The translations under genes and the position numbers were made by a program. From Chitinophagales bacterium (GTDB lineage Bacteria; Bacteroidota; Bacteroidia; Chitinophagales; Saprospiraceae): a DNA stretch of 64,000 bases. The notes beneath the pieces were generated by a model. It worked only from the letters and a program-made list of their open reading frames with translations. It was not told the origin of the DNA and did no database searches. The stretch is from NCBI GenBank assembly GCA_017303475.1, contig JAFLBO010000001.1:496001-560000 (forward strand). Direction: 5' to 3'. Positions 51,688 through 60,441 of the stretch are shown here, one piece after another. Position 1 is the first letter of the stretch; each line of letters begins with the position of its first letter.

Positions 51688-51717
51688 CAAAAACATCTCA
51701 TTAATTATTGATCTTTC

Positions 51718-52521
51718 ATGAAACAAACCTTATTGTCAGCCATTGCGGCCTTTTTGATTTTCACGGCTTGCCAGAACCAGCCAGCGCCAGCTCCTGCGGC
51801 GCCAGATGCATCTGCTTTACTTAAACACAAGTATTGGGTAAGCAAGCCATTTCACGAGGCTCTTTTTGCAAGCAATGTGCCGGATACAATGGCGTATCTG
51901 GATTGCGGCGAACTCATTTTTACCAACAAAGACACCGTGATTATCACTTCCTGCATGTCTGACGCAGGCATTGGCATCTATACCGTGAGTGGCCCAAACA
52001 CTCTGAGTATAAAGTTTCAGGGTTTTGAAGATAAACCTATTACGGCTACCATGGACGACAAAACCGGCATACTCAGCTTTACTTTCCCTGGCCCTGCGCC
52101 TGAGTACTGGCCAAAGGATTTTATTGCCAAAGATGAAGTCAGCACTAGCAATATGGATGGTCTTACTCTCCGACTCGCTCAGGTTCGCCTGGCAGGCAAT
52201 TATCAGTACCAAACCAAAAAAGGTGAAATGGCTGTTGCGTCAGTGTCCGAATTGCATGCAGACGGCAGCATGGTGAATTTTGGCGAATATGACATGTACG
52301 AACCCTGGATAGCTGGCGTAGGCAGCAGTTGCATAACTACGCCGCCTATGAACCTGATGAATATGGGTAAAAAAGGAAGCACCGAAGAACCTATTGCTGT
52401 TGGCTGGCAGTTGCATGGTGATACACTTCGTATCTGGGATACCCAAAACATGGGGCAGCCGGATGAACTCCCGGAGTATAAATTGAAGGGGGCGGCTCGG
52501 GTGTATATAAAGATGAAGTAG
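51718..52521 (+). CDS. Lipoprotein of unknown function, META-like layout
   Basis: A 267-residue lipoprotein (MKQTLLSAIAAFLIFTAC, lipobox Cys18), followed by an Ala/Pro-rich spacer. The mature part has two halves with matching layout: a strand region (YWVSKPFHEALFASN, LDCGELIFTNKDTVIITSC) and a second one (VRLAGNYQYQTKKGEMAVASVSELHADGSMVNFGEYDMYE, LHGDTLRIWDTQNMGQ). It resembles the layout of the lipoprotein at 22548-23381. No named domain was recognised. A strong bidirectional hairpin follows. Confidence 0.7.
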   Translation: MKQTLLSAIAAFLIFTACQNQPAPAPAAPDASALLKHKYWVSKPFHEALFASNVPDTMAYLDCGELIFTNKDTVIITSCMSDAGIGIYTVSGPNTLSIKFQGFEDKPITATMDDKTGILSFTFPGPAPEYWPKDFIAKDEVSTSNMDGLTLRLAQVRLAGNYQYQTKKGEMAVASVSELHADGSMVNFGEYDMYEPWIAGVGSSCITTPPMNLMNMGKKGSTEEPIAVGWQLHGDTLRIWDTQNMGQPDELPEYKLKGAARVYIKMK

Positions 52522-52529
52522 GTGCGAAG

Positions 52530-52610
52530 TTTTTTTACCGCGGAGTCGCGGAGACGCTGAGGAGATTGGTTGTATTTTCTCAGCGTCTCCGCGACTCCGC
52601 GGTAAAAAAA
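52530..52610. terminator. Bidirectional terminator, 32-bp perfect hairpin (repeat family copy 3)
   Basis: Arms 52530-52561 and 52579-52610 are perfectly complementary and begin and end in T7/A7 runs, so transcription from both sides should end here. The arms contain ACCGCGGAGTCGCGGAGACGCTGAG, the repeat of this family. A partial second copy lies at 52624-52641. Confidence 0.8.
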
Positions 52611-52645
52611 ACTCCTCACCTATCTGCGACTCCGCGGTAAAAAAA

Positions 52646-55600
52646 CTACCTCTTTACCCAAATTCCCCTCTCTAAAACCCCGTTGAGCCAAACAGTTACA
52701 TCATACATGCCGGCAGGCCAGGTTTGGGCATTCAAGTTTTGTGTTTGACCAGTATTTAGCCAGGTTTCCTGCATCAACTGCCCGGTTGATGACCATACAC
52801 CCGCTCTTGCAGCGCTTTCTGCCGGGGCATCCCCTATGCTGATATTCAATTGATCTGCGCCAGGATTGGGCCAGATACTCCATTGGGCTGAATGGTCAGC
52901 TGTGTAACTCCTGTTCTCAGAACCTGGATCGTTAAAAGCCTCCGAACAATAAAGGATCTGATTATTGCAGAAATTAGTGGCGCTGGATTGTGCAGCTGGC
53001 GGGTAATTATTTGCCCAGCAATAATAAAGCCTCAACACCTGACTTGAGCCATTATTGGCTTTAATATGCCAACGGTACGTTTGGGCGTCGATGTATTGCA
53101 CATGCGTTTGGAAACTGCCCGGAGTAAGCGGATCACCATTGAGCAGAGACATTGGAATATTAATACCGTTGCCGGGTAGGTTATCTAGTTCAACCGTTAC
53201 ATCAGCATTGACCTGATCCACCTGTATTTCAAAGTAGTAATCGCCCTGTGGGTTGCAGTTGCTCATAAAATGCGCCTTTCGTTCAAAACGACTCATAAGC
53301 GGGCAAACACTGGCCGGGTTGATAGTGATGCCAATGGAAGAACTGTACACCCATTCCGGACAATTCAAGCGCCGGGCCCCACGTCGAAAATACGTTGTTT
53401 GATTCAGCGCAGGCGGGTCATAAGTGGCAGAGGCGCCTCCCGGAATATCCGAGAAAAGGCTTTGGTCCAGGGAGCTTTGCCACTGATAGATAATTGGACT
53501 CGCCAAATCACCCCCGGTTGCATGTGACTGATTTTGAATCACTTGTGGGTCAAAAGGCGCCAGGCCTGAGCTCACTGCCGGTGCAATAATCTGTCCGGGG
53601 TTTGTAACATTTAGACAACTGTTGCAAGATACTAGTCGTACAAAGGCCGGGTATCTTCTCACATTTTTAATCTGGGCTGTTCCACATTGAGCGCCTGCGC
53701 AGGCATCGAAATACCAACCGGCATTTTCAGTGTGGGCAAACAACTGTGCTGTGTCGCCCTCCAGTCGGTAGCCGGCTGGAAGCCATTGATCCCAGCTGAT
53801 GGCCTGCAAAACAGGTATATTTTGATCTGCATTGGCATCTGTGGTGGCCTTGGGCGACCAGAATACAATAAACGGATCGGTACTGTCTGGCTTAGCCATC
53901 AGGATAGATACAACATCCTGGTTTTCAGCCAATACACCAAAAAATACATGGTTCCCAAACCTTGTTTTCAGGTCCATCAGCGCATGCCAGGCAGGCTTAG
54001 GTGTGGCATTGTTTTGCACCAAAGGCGAGGGCCAGGCACCCTGTTTGCCTTGTCGCCACAGTCCTGAACTGCCATAGAGCCCGTCATATCCCGGTCCATT
54101 CGGGTAGGTAGCATCAAAGGCGTTATAGACGTATACTTTTTCAAAATGGTAGCGGCTATGGAGGAACATTCCACGCAATAAATACGCCGCCTGTGTTTTT
54201 TCACCAACGACATAGCTGTCGAACCCAAATTCGGAACTCCACAAGCTGGTTTGAGTAAGAATGCCATTGTTTTCATCTCTGTTCGCCTTCAGCCAGGCAG
54301 CCAGCGAGGCAATTTGTCTGGTTTCGGAATCTGAATCTTCTGGATAAGTCCAGGTAGTGGTTCCTGTTTTAAAACTGTAAGGATGACAATCAATAGCGCC
54401 CAAATCCTGAAGCAATCCGCACTGATCGGGAGCTACATCCAGATAATCACCTATAAAATCGTGTCGCTGCAAATCGCCATTGCAATTGGATACATCGCGC
54501 AGGGTGCTCGTACAATTACCATCCCGATAAGCTTGAAATGCCCCGGCTACCAGGCGCATTTTCCATCCACCTAACGATTTTGGGCCGTATTGTGCAATAA
54601 ATGCATCTCTGGCGCCAAGTAGCAGACTTTGGTAATCAGCCTTTACCGGATAATCCCACAACTCGTTACCCACCTGGAAGTTGGCAGCCAGGATCTGTGA
54701 GGGGTTGCCATTGGGTGGAGCAAATTGCTGGATGAATGTTTTGGTGTAGTTTTTAAACGAAAGTCGGATGCCTGCCGGACCTTGTGCAGACCAGTCGCTC
54801 TCCCGGTAGATTTTGTCTTTCCAGGATTGTGGTCCATATTGCAGGATTTCTGTAGCCGCGGTAATGCCGGTAAACCCGTGCGTATTGCGATAAAGTTGGT
54901 ACAAACCTTTGTTGTAGCCAATATTGGCCGGAGTGCCTTCCGGTGTAGTGTTTTTGGGTTTTATGTTGGAGTTGTAATCGTTGAGGGAGGCATCAAAATC
55001 TTCATCCATGGTGTGGAAATTCCGGAAATGCCTGGTCAGTTGCAGTATCTGATTTGAAGCCTGGTTTTGAAAGGAACGGAATATCAAACCACCGTCATTG
55101 ATACCAATCATTTCTCCGATGGAATATGGGCTTGGACGGTTGTAATAGGCCTTGACGGCTTCCAGTTCCTGAGCAGAGATGTTCTTACCGGCATTTTTAT
55201 CCCTCAAACAGGTTGTTGGTGGCGCCGGCAAGGTGGTAAAAGCGGTAATTGGAGAAAAATTGCTGTTTCCACCGGAACAAACCGACATCAACATCACTTC
55301 ATATACAGTCGAGGGTTGTAATGGCCCTGCTATCAGATAGCTGGAGCCATTTTGCTGGCCACTTTGTGTCCATGGGCCATTGGGCGCCAGTCGGTATGAA
55401 ACCACATAGCCAAGCACTCCGGGAGTGGCCGGCAACGTCACTGTTGCCTGATAAACATCTGGTGTAACTGCAGGCGGCGCAGGATTGGTACAAGGAAATG
55501 CTATTTGAAAAAATACTGTAACCGGCGCACTGGAAGTACCACTACAGTTTTTTTGTACTCTGGCTTCGTAACTGCCTGGAAGGAGCTGATTAAATGTGAA

Positions 55601-56113
55601 GGACATTCCGGTGGTATTCATAGCCCCGGCTGGCACGAACCACTCTGAGGAACCAATTGGACGATATTTCAAGCCATAGATACCAGTAGATGACCATTTA
55701 ATAAGTACGTTATTGCCATTAACGGTTGCCGTTACGTTAAGTGGACCACCGCAGGAGCCGGAACTATTGGAGGTTGTCGCCGAAATAGCTGAAGACCAAT
55801 TGGAATAGTTTCCACTACATACTGACCGTATTTGAATTTGGTATGCAGTATTTTTTTTCAAGCCTCTCAAAGAAAATGGCGAGGGGCCGGATTGGTCAAT
55901 AATGGTTTTTTCTGAAGGGTTTTGCGCTTCCCAGTATCTAATTTGATAGGCGCTGGCACCAGGCGCCAGGTTCCACTTTACAGCTATGGAAGAGGATGTT
56001 ATCGGAGGATAAACGGCAAATCCGGCGGGTGGAGCGCATTGTCCGGAAAGCACAAACGGGAGGATGAAAGCACTAAAAAATATAAATAAAGTACAATTAG
56101 GAAACTTGATCAT
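52646..56113 (-). CDS. Secreted FN3 protein with clan GH-A-like catalytic domain and T9SS tail
   Basis: A 1155-residue exported protein (signal MIKFPNCTLFIFFSAFILPFVLSG). Three FN3 domains (27-115, 120-205, 208-298) lead to a glycosidase-like domain (about 300-790). Its likely acid/base is Glu484 in VGNELWDYP, its likely nucleophile Glu628 in LWSSEFGFDS, with His577 (DCHPYS) between, the clan GH-A (TIM-barrel) pattern. A PKD-like domain (815-930), a further beta domain (940-1060) and a final type A sorting tail (SIWPNPGADQLNISIG... GMYDVTVWLNGVLERGIWVKR) follow. The substrate is not known. It is a single gene facing a shared terminator. Confidence 0.87.
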   Translation of the reverse strand: MIKFPNCTLFIFFSAFILPFVLSGQCAPPAGFAVYPPITSSSIAVKWNLAPGASAYQIRYWEAQNPSEKTIIDQSGPSPFSLRGLKKNTAYQIQIRSVCSGNYSNWSSAISATTSNSSGSCGGPLNVTATVNGNNVLIKWSSTGIYGLKYRPIGSSEWFVPAGAMNTTGMSFTFNQLLPGSYEARVQKNCSGTSSAPVTVFFQIAFPCTNPAPPAVTPDVYQATVTLPATPGVLGYVVSYRLAPNGPWTQSGQQNGSSYLIAGPLQPSTVYEVMLMSVCSGGNSNFSPITAFTTLPAPPTTCLRDKNAGKNISAQELEAVKAYYNRPSPYSIGEMIGINDGGLIFRSFQNQASNQILQLTRHFRNFHTMDEDFDASLNDYNSNIKPKNTTPEGTPANIGYNKGLYQLYRNTHGFTGITAATEILQYGPQSWKDKIYRESDWSAQGPAGIRLSFKNYTKTFIQQFAPPNGNPSQILAANFQVGNELWDYPVKADYQSLLLGARDAFIAQYGPKSLGGWKMRLVAGAFQAYRDGNCTSTLRDVSNCNGDLQRHDFIGDYLDVAPDQCGLLQDLGAIDCHPYSFKTGTTTWTYPEDSDSETRQIASLAAWLKANRDENNGILTQTSLWSSEFGFDSYVVGEKTQAAYLLRGMFLHSRYHFEKVYVYNAFDATYPNGPGYDGLYGSSGLWRQGKQGAWPSPLVQNNATPKPAWHALMDLKTRFGNHVFFGVLAENQDVVSILMAKPDSTDPFIVFWSPKATTDANADQNIPVLQAISWDQWLPAGYRLEGDTAQLFAHTENAGWYFDACAGAQCGTAQIKNVRRYPAFVRLVSCNSCLNVTNPGQIIAPAVSSGLAPFDPQVIQNQSHATGGDLASPIIYQWQSSLDQSLFSDIPGGASATYDPPALNQTTYFRRGARRLNCPEWVYSSSIGITINPASVCPLMSRFERKAHFMSNCNPQGDYYFEIQVDQVNADVTVELDNLPGNGINIPMSLLNGDPLTPGSFQTHVQYIDAQTYRWHIKANNGSSQVLRLYYCWANNYPPAAQSSATNFCNNQILYCSEAFNDPGSENRSYTADHSAQWSIWPNPGADQLNISIGDAPAESAARAGVWSSTGQLMQETWLNTGQTQNLNAQTWPAGMYDVTVWLNGVLERGIWVKR

Positions 56114-56213
56114 ATCGAGACAGGTTTAAGATGATTAAAAAAGGTGAATACCTTACAGGATACAGCAAAATGCTAAAATGCTTCACCCTATGGACAAATG
56201 TATTCATAAATAT

Positions 56214-56221
56214 TAATTTTG
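56214..56221 (+). promoter_or_regulatory. -7 element (TAATTTTG) next to the cyclohydrolase-like start
   Basis: TAATTTTG ends six bases before ATG 56227, so either the message is leaderless or the true start is ATG 56263. Confidence 0.5.
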
Positions 56222-56226
56222 TTCAA

Positions 56227-56784
56227 ATGAAACACGAGGCTTTAACTAAAAAATATGCTAATATGATTCATAAACTTGCAGAAGGCGCCTTAAAAACCCG
56301 CTTCGGAACATACCGGGAAATCCTGTATTACGATGGTCAAAAAGAAACGATAGCGATGGTGATGGGTAACCCGGAAGGGCAAAACGAAGTACTTTGCAGG
56401 ATACATTCTTCCTGCATTTACGGACACGTTTTTAACAGTGTGGAGTGCGATTGTCGGCAACAAATGGAAGCAGCCCAGCAACAGATCCAACAGGCTGGCT
56501 GTGGCATCATTATTTTAATGGAACAGGAAGGAAAAGGGAATGGCCACCTGGCGCTTATGAAAAGCCAGGCTTATAAAAAGGCAGGCATGAAACAATCGGC
56601 TGCATATGTGGCGGCAGGGTACGCCGAAGATGCCCGCGATTTCAAAGCGGCTGCCAAAATCCTGAAAGATCTTGATGTAAAATCAGTTAGCCTCATAACT
56701 GATAATCCTTTGAAAGCCAAAACATTAGAGGACTTGGGCATCCCACTGGCCCCCTACCCTGCTTCAAATACCAGTGCCTCGTGA
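56227..56784 (+). CDS. GTP cyclohydrolase II-like protein with altered active-site loop
   Basis: A 185-residue protein of the RibA fold. The zinc Cys set is kept (Cys63, Cys74, Cys76 in IHSSCIYGHVFNSVECDC) as are the late TDNPLK and LEDLGI motifs. The catalytic loop usually reads (Y)(H/L)RQEGRxIGL, but here is LMEQEGKGNGH: the tyrosine is Leu97, the first Arg is Glu and the second Lys103. Such a protein may have lost or changed the GTP-opening reaction, as in a few cyclohydrolase-like proteins. ATG 56227 was taken; ATG 56263 is an alternative. Its last 31 bases overlap the end of smc. Confidence 0.75.
   Translation: MKHEALTKKYANMIHKLAEGALKTRFGTYREILYYDGQKETIAMVMGNPEGQNEVLCRIHSSCIYGHVFNSVECDCRQQMEAAQQQIQQAGCGIIILMEQEGKGNGHLALMKSQAYKKAGMKQSAAYVAAGYAEDARDFKAAAKILKDLDVKSVSLITDNPLKAKTLEDLGIPLAPYPASNTSAS
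56752..56759 (-). other. KOPS-like octamer GGGTAGGG on the minus strand, pointing left towards dif
   Basis: CCCTACCC on plus, in the shared end of the cyclohydrolase-like and smc genes. Confidence 0.6.
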
Positions 56785-59700
56785 TTAAGCTTACGGAAGT
56801 CTACCGGAGTAACAGCTGAAACGCCCTGCTCCGGCATGTACACCCCATAAATCGTGTCCACCGCAGCCATAGTGGCCTTGTTGTGGGTAACCACGATAAA
56901 TTGCGACTGGGTTGAAAATTGACGGATAATCCGGTTGAATTTCTCAATATTGGCATCATCCAGCGGCGCATCCACCTCATCGAAAATACAAAATGGCGCC
57001 GGTTTGAGTAGGTATAAGGCAAACAGGAGCGCCGTGGCCGTAAGGGTTTTTTCGCCCCCGGAAAGCTGGGCAATGGTTTGCGGACGTTTGCCTTTCGGTT
57101 TGGCAATAATATTGATGTCTGAGTCAAGCGGATTATCCGGATTGGTCAACAACAAATCTGCCGTATCTTCCTCTGTAAACAGGGTACGGAATACGTTGAT
57201 AAAGTTTTCGCGCACCATGGCAAACGACTCCAGGAAACGCGCTGTGGCGGTTTCCTCAATCTCTTTCATGGTTTGAACCAGGTTTTCTTTGGCCGTCAGG
57301 ATATCGTCGCGCTGCCCGGCAATGGTATCGTGGCGTTCTTTGATTTCATTGTAGGCCTCGATGGCCATCGGGTTGATCTCGCCGTAGTTGTCCAATCTGC
57401 GTTTCAGGTTGTTGACATCGCGTTCCAGCGTTTCGGTTTGGTAAGCAGGGTTGGGTTCCTGGTTAATAACCTCGTTCACGCTGATGCCAAACTCTGCCCG
57501 CAAGCGTTCGCCAATAGCCGTGATTTCAAACTTTACATCATTGAATTTTTCTTTCAGGCGATTCACCAGCACCTGCAAATCCTGTTGTTTTCGGAAGTTT
57601 TCACGCTGTTTATTCTCCAGCTCATGGATTTCATTCCTGGCTTTGAAATAGGATTGCTCCACGCCGCTCAAGGCCGCTTCTTTCTCTTTTTTCTCTGAAT
57701 AAGCCGCGGTCAACTCCTGCGTAATGCGCTGAATATCAGCTTCAATCAGGGCTAGTTCATCTGCATTTCGGGCCAAAGAGGTTTGTGCCGTTGCCAGGGT
57801 TTGCCGCAAATCATTCCTGCGATTTTCCCGGAAAGTCAATTCCTGACGCAGGGCATTCACCTTGTTTTGCTGCCGAATAAACTCAATATTCTTTTGGTTG
57901 AACTGGGCGCTGGCCTGACTAAGTTGTTCGGCTACATCGCGGAAAGAACCATCGGCGTTGCTCAGGCGTTCCCTGAGGGCATCGGCAGCCGCATTTTTTT
58001 CAGCCAACTGTTTTTCAATCAGACCATTATTGCTGATAAGCTGATCTATGCGCTGGTTTGCGTCGCCTGCCTGAGCATCAAAATTGGCCACAAATGCGGC
58101 AATATTGTCCAGTTTAGCCTGCATACCAGCCTTTTCCTGACTCAATCGATTGAGCACCTCGCGCTCCTTTTGAAGGATGGATGATTGATCGGCATTTCTG
58201 AGCGCACTGATATGCGCGCGCAGGGTATTAAGTTGCGTATTTAATTGATTCTCTGTGCCTTCGAGTTTCTTGATTTCGGTATCAAGCATCTCAAGGTTTT
58301 TCTTCCGACCAATTTTTTTGCCTTCAAACAGGCCTACCGAGCCGCCACTCATGGAAAACTTGCGCTTTACATAGGTACCTGCTTTAGACAACACTACCAT
58401 ATCGCCGGGAGTATTGGCGGGTGGGTTGGGATCGTCGGAGATGACTACATTTTCGAGCAGAAACTCCATCAGCGGACGGTATTGCGGCTCTACTTCCACC
58501 ACATCCGCAGCGCGCAGTCCGCCTGCAAACAAAGCCAATGGCGCCTGGTAATCCCGGAAGGCATCTAGCAGGAAGAAGTTGGCCCTGCCTTTTTGGCTTT
58601 GTCCCAGCAACCCGATGGCCTTCATAGCCTCGGATGCATCCGGCACAACATAATAGTTCAGGTAATTTTCCAGGTAGTTTTCTATCACAATCCGGTATTC
58701 CTCCCGTACATAAAGCATATCCGACAACAGTGGACAACGTTTGGCCCATTCCTTGTCCTGGCTCAAAAACTTGATGCTTTCCGGGAAGCCTTCCAGAGAT
58801 TCCACCATGCTTTTGGTGAGCTTAAACTCATTGCGGCGAGCGTCGAGGGCACGATTGTGGTCGGCCAGTTTTTTAGACAGGCTTTCCTGCTGTTTTTCCG
58901 CCGTCTCCAGATCAGTTTTGCGCTTGGTTTCGGAGGCCTCCAAGGAGGCTATTTTGTCTGATTGTTGATTAGCGGCCTTAGTCTGTTCAGAGAGGTTTTT
59001 CTCCAGGGTTTTCATCTCCTCCCGGCGGGTAGAAATATCGCTCAGGGTGCGTTCCACGTCTCTGCGCAGACTTTCAATCTGGCTGGTCTGGATGGCGCGG
59101 GTCTTTTCCAGCTCTACTATTTCGCGTTCCAGGGTCTGTTGTTCCTTGATGAACTCGTCCAGATTGCCCTTCATCAGGTTATGGTCGGCGCGCACTTTTT
59201 CCAGGTTCTTCTGTGCCTCATTGAGGGCGGTTTCAAACTCTGCTTCCTGGTTGCGCTCGTAATTTACATCGGTCTGATAGCCTTCAATTTCGGAATCCAG
59301 AGAGCGAAGGGTTTGTGTACTTTGCGCAATCTGATCGTTCAGTCGGTGCAGGTCGTTATTGATGAAGGTGCGTTTTTGCTCCAACATCGCTTTTTCATTT
59401 TCCTTGCCCCTGATGCGGCCGGTTAAGCGGTTAACCTCTTGTTGTTGTTCGCTCAGACTGGTTTCCTTATCTGTATGGCTTTTGCGTTTGGCTTCTGTAT
59501 CAGCTTCCAGCAGTCGCGCCATAGCCTCCGTGCTTCGGTAGTTGTCTTCTTCCCGGGCAATCTGGCTTTCCAGTTCCTTGTAGGTTTTTTTGTGCCTGTC
59601 GAGGTTATGCACCGCCAGTTCTACACTGATGGTTTTATACTCAGCCTTCAACTCGTAGTATTTCTGAGCGCGATCAGCTTGTTTTTCCAGTTTCTTTAAC

Positions 59701-60302
59701 TGGTCGGCTATTTCAAAAAGCAGGTCCTCTACCCTATCCAAATCTGCTGCCGTGGCTTCCAGTTTCTGCTGGGTTTCGTGTTTCCGGGCCTTGTACTTGC
59801 TCACACCCGCTGCCTGCTCGAACATGCGCCTGCGCGCCTGCTCACGATCAGACAACATATCTTCCACCATGTTGAGGGCAATGATGGCGTAACTGTCCGG
59901 ACCAATACCCGTATCCAGAAAAAGCGAGGTAATGTCTTTGAGTCGGCAGGTGACCCCATTCAAGCGATACTCGCTTTCGCCGCTTCGGTACAGGATGCGA
60001 CTGATGGCAACGGTGGTATAATCGGTGGGAAGTATGTTTTTGGTATTGTCGAAAGTGAGGGTCACCTGGGCCATTTGGCCCTCTTTGCGCTTTTTAGTGC
60101 CGTTAAAAATCACGGAAGCCATTTTGTCCAGTCGCAATTGACTGCTTTTTTGTTCGCCCAACACCCATCGAATAGCGTCTACTACATTACTTTTACCCGA
60201 TCCATTGGGTCCAACCACGCCGGTTACATCAGCATTGAAATGCAATACCGTTTCGTTGGCAAACGATTTGAACCCTTTGATTTCCAATGATTTAAGCCTC
60301 AT
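56754..60302 (-). CDS. smc: Chromosome segregation protein SMC
   Basis: The 1182-residue SMC ATPase that forms the condensin arms with ScpA and ScpB. N-terminal Walker A GPNGSGKSNVVDAI (32-45), Q-loop WVLGEQKSSQLR, long coiled coils (about 165-500 and 670-1010), hinge (510-660, with GFPESIKFLSQDKEWAKRCPL and SMSGGSVGLFEGKK), C-terminal LSGGEKTLTATALLFALYLL signature and Walker B FCIFDEVDAPLDD, then D-loop and THNKATMAAVDTIYGV. All ATPase residues are intact. It is near the terminus in this window rather than near the origin. Confidence 0.97.
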   Translation of the reverse strand: MRLKSLEIKGFKSFANETVLHFNADVTGVVGPNGSGKSNVVDAIRWVLGEQKSSQLRLDKMASVIFNGTKKRKEGQMAQVTLTFDNTKNILPTDYTTVAISRILYRSGESEYRLNGVTCRLKDITSLFLDTGIGPDSYAIIALNMVEDMLSDREQARRRMFEQAAGVSKYKARKHETQQKLEATAADLDRVEDLLFEIADQLKKLEKQADRAQKYYELKAEYKTISVELAVHNLDRHKKTYKELESQIAREEDNYRSTEAMARLLEADTEAKRKSHTDKETSLSEQQQEVNRLTGRIRGKENEKAMLEQKRTFINNDLHRLNDQIAQSTQTLRSLDSEIEGYQTDVNYERNQEAEFETALNEAQKNLEKVRADHNLMKGNLDEFIKEQQTLEREIVELEKTRAIQTSQIESLRRDVERTLSDISTRREEMKTLEKNLSEQTKAANQQSDKIASLEASETKRKTDLETAEKQQESLSKKLADHNRALDARRNEFKLTKSMVESLEGFPESIKFLSQDKEWAKRCPLLSDMLYVREEYRIVIENYLENYLNYYVVPDASEAMKAIGLLGQSQKGRANFFLLDAFRDYQAPLALFAGGLRAADVVEVEPQYRPLMEFLLENVVISDDPNPPANTPGDMVVLSKAGTYVKRKFSMSGGSVGLFEGKKIGRKKNLEMLDTEIKKLEGTENQLNTQLNTLRAHISALRNADQSSILQKEREVLNRLSQEKAGMQAKLDNIAAFVANFDAQAGDANQRIDQLISNNGLIEKQLAEKNAAADALRERLSNADGSFRDVAEQLSQASAQFNQKNIEFIRQQNKVNALRQELTFRENRRNDLRQTLATAQTSLARNADELALIEADIQRITQELTAAYSEKKEKEAALSGVEQSYFKARNEIHELENKQRENFRKQQDLQVLVNRLKEKFNDVKFEITAIGERLRAEFGISVNEVINQEPNPAYQTETLERDVNNLKRRLDNYGEINPMAIEAYNEIKERHDTIAGQRDDILTAKENLVQTMKEIEETATARFLESFAMVRENFINVFRTLFTEEDTADLLLTNPDNPLDSDINIIAKPKGKRPQTIAQLSGGEKTLTATALLFALYLLKPAPFCIFDEVDAPLDDANIEKFNRIIRQFSTQSQFIVVTHNKATMAAVDTIYGVYMPEQGVSAVTPVDFRKLNHEALVFEAG

Positions 60303-60430
60303 AATCCTGACAATGCGGTAAAATACGCCGGTGCATCAACACACCTTAAAAGCGGGCGAAGATAATTGAGTAAAAGGGAATGAAAAAGGGGAAGTTTTCA
60401 ACAATTGCACGCCATTTTATCCCAAGGCAC

Positions 60431-60438
60431 TATTTTTG
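60431..60438 (+). promoter_or_regulatory. -7 element (TATTTTTG) at the DUF3137 gene
   Basis: TATTTTTG ends three bases before ATG 60442, again implying a leaderless message or a start at the in-frame ATG 60508. Confidence 0.45.
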
Positions 60439-60441
60439 GCC

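Noticed and set aside
53174..54108. GGGTAGG seven-mers on plus right of dif (53174, 54102), and GGGGAGG at 45547
   Set aside because: Each lacks the eighth G; they are noted because they run against the polarity of the octamers.
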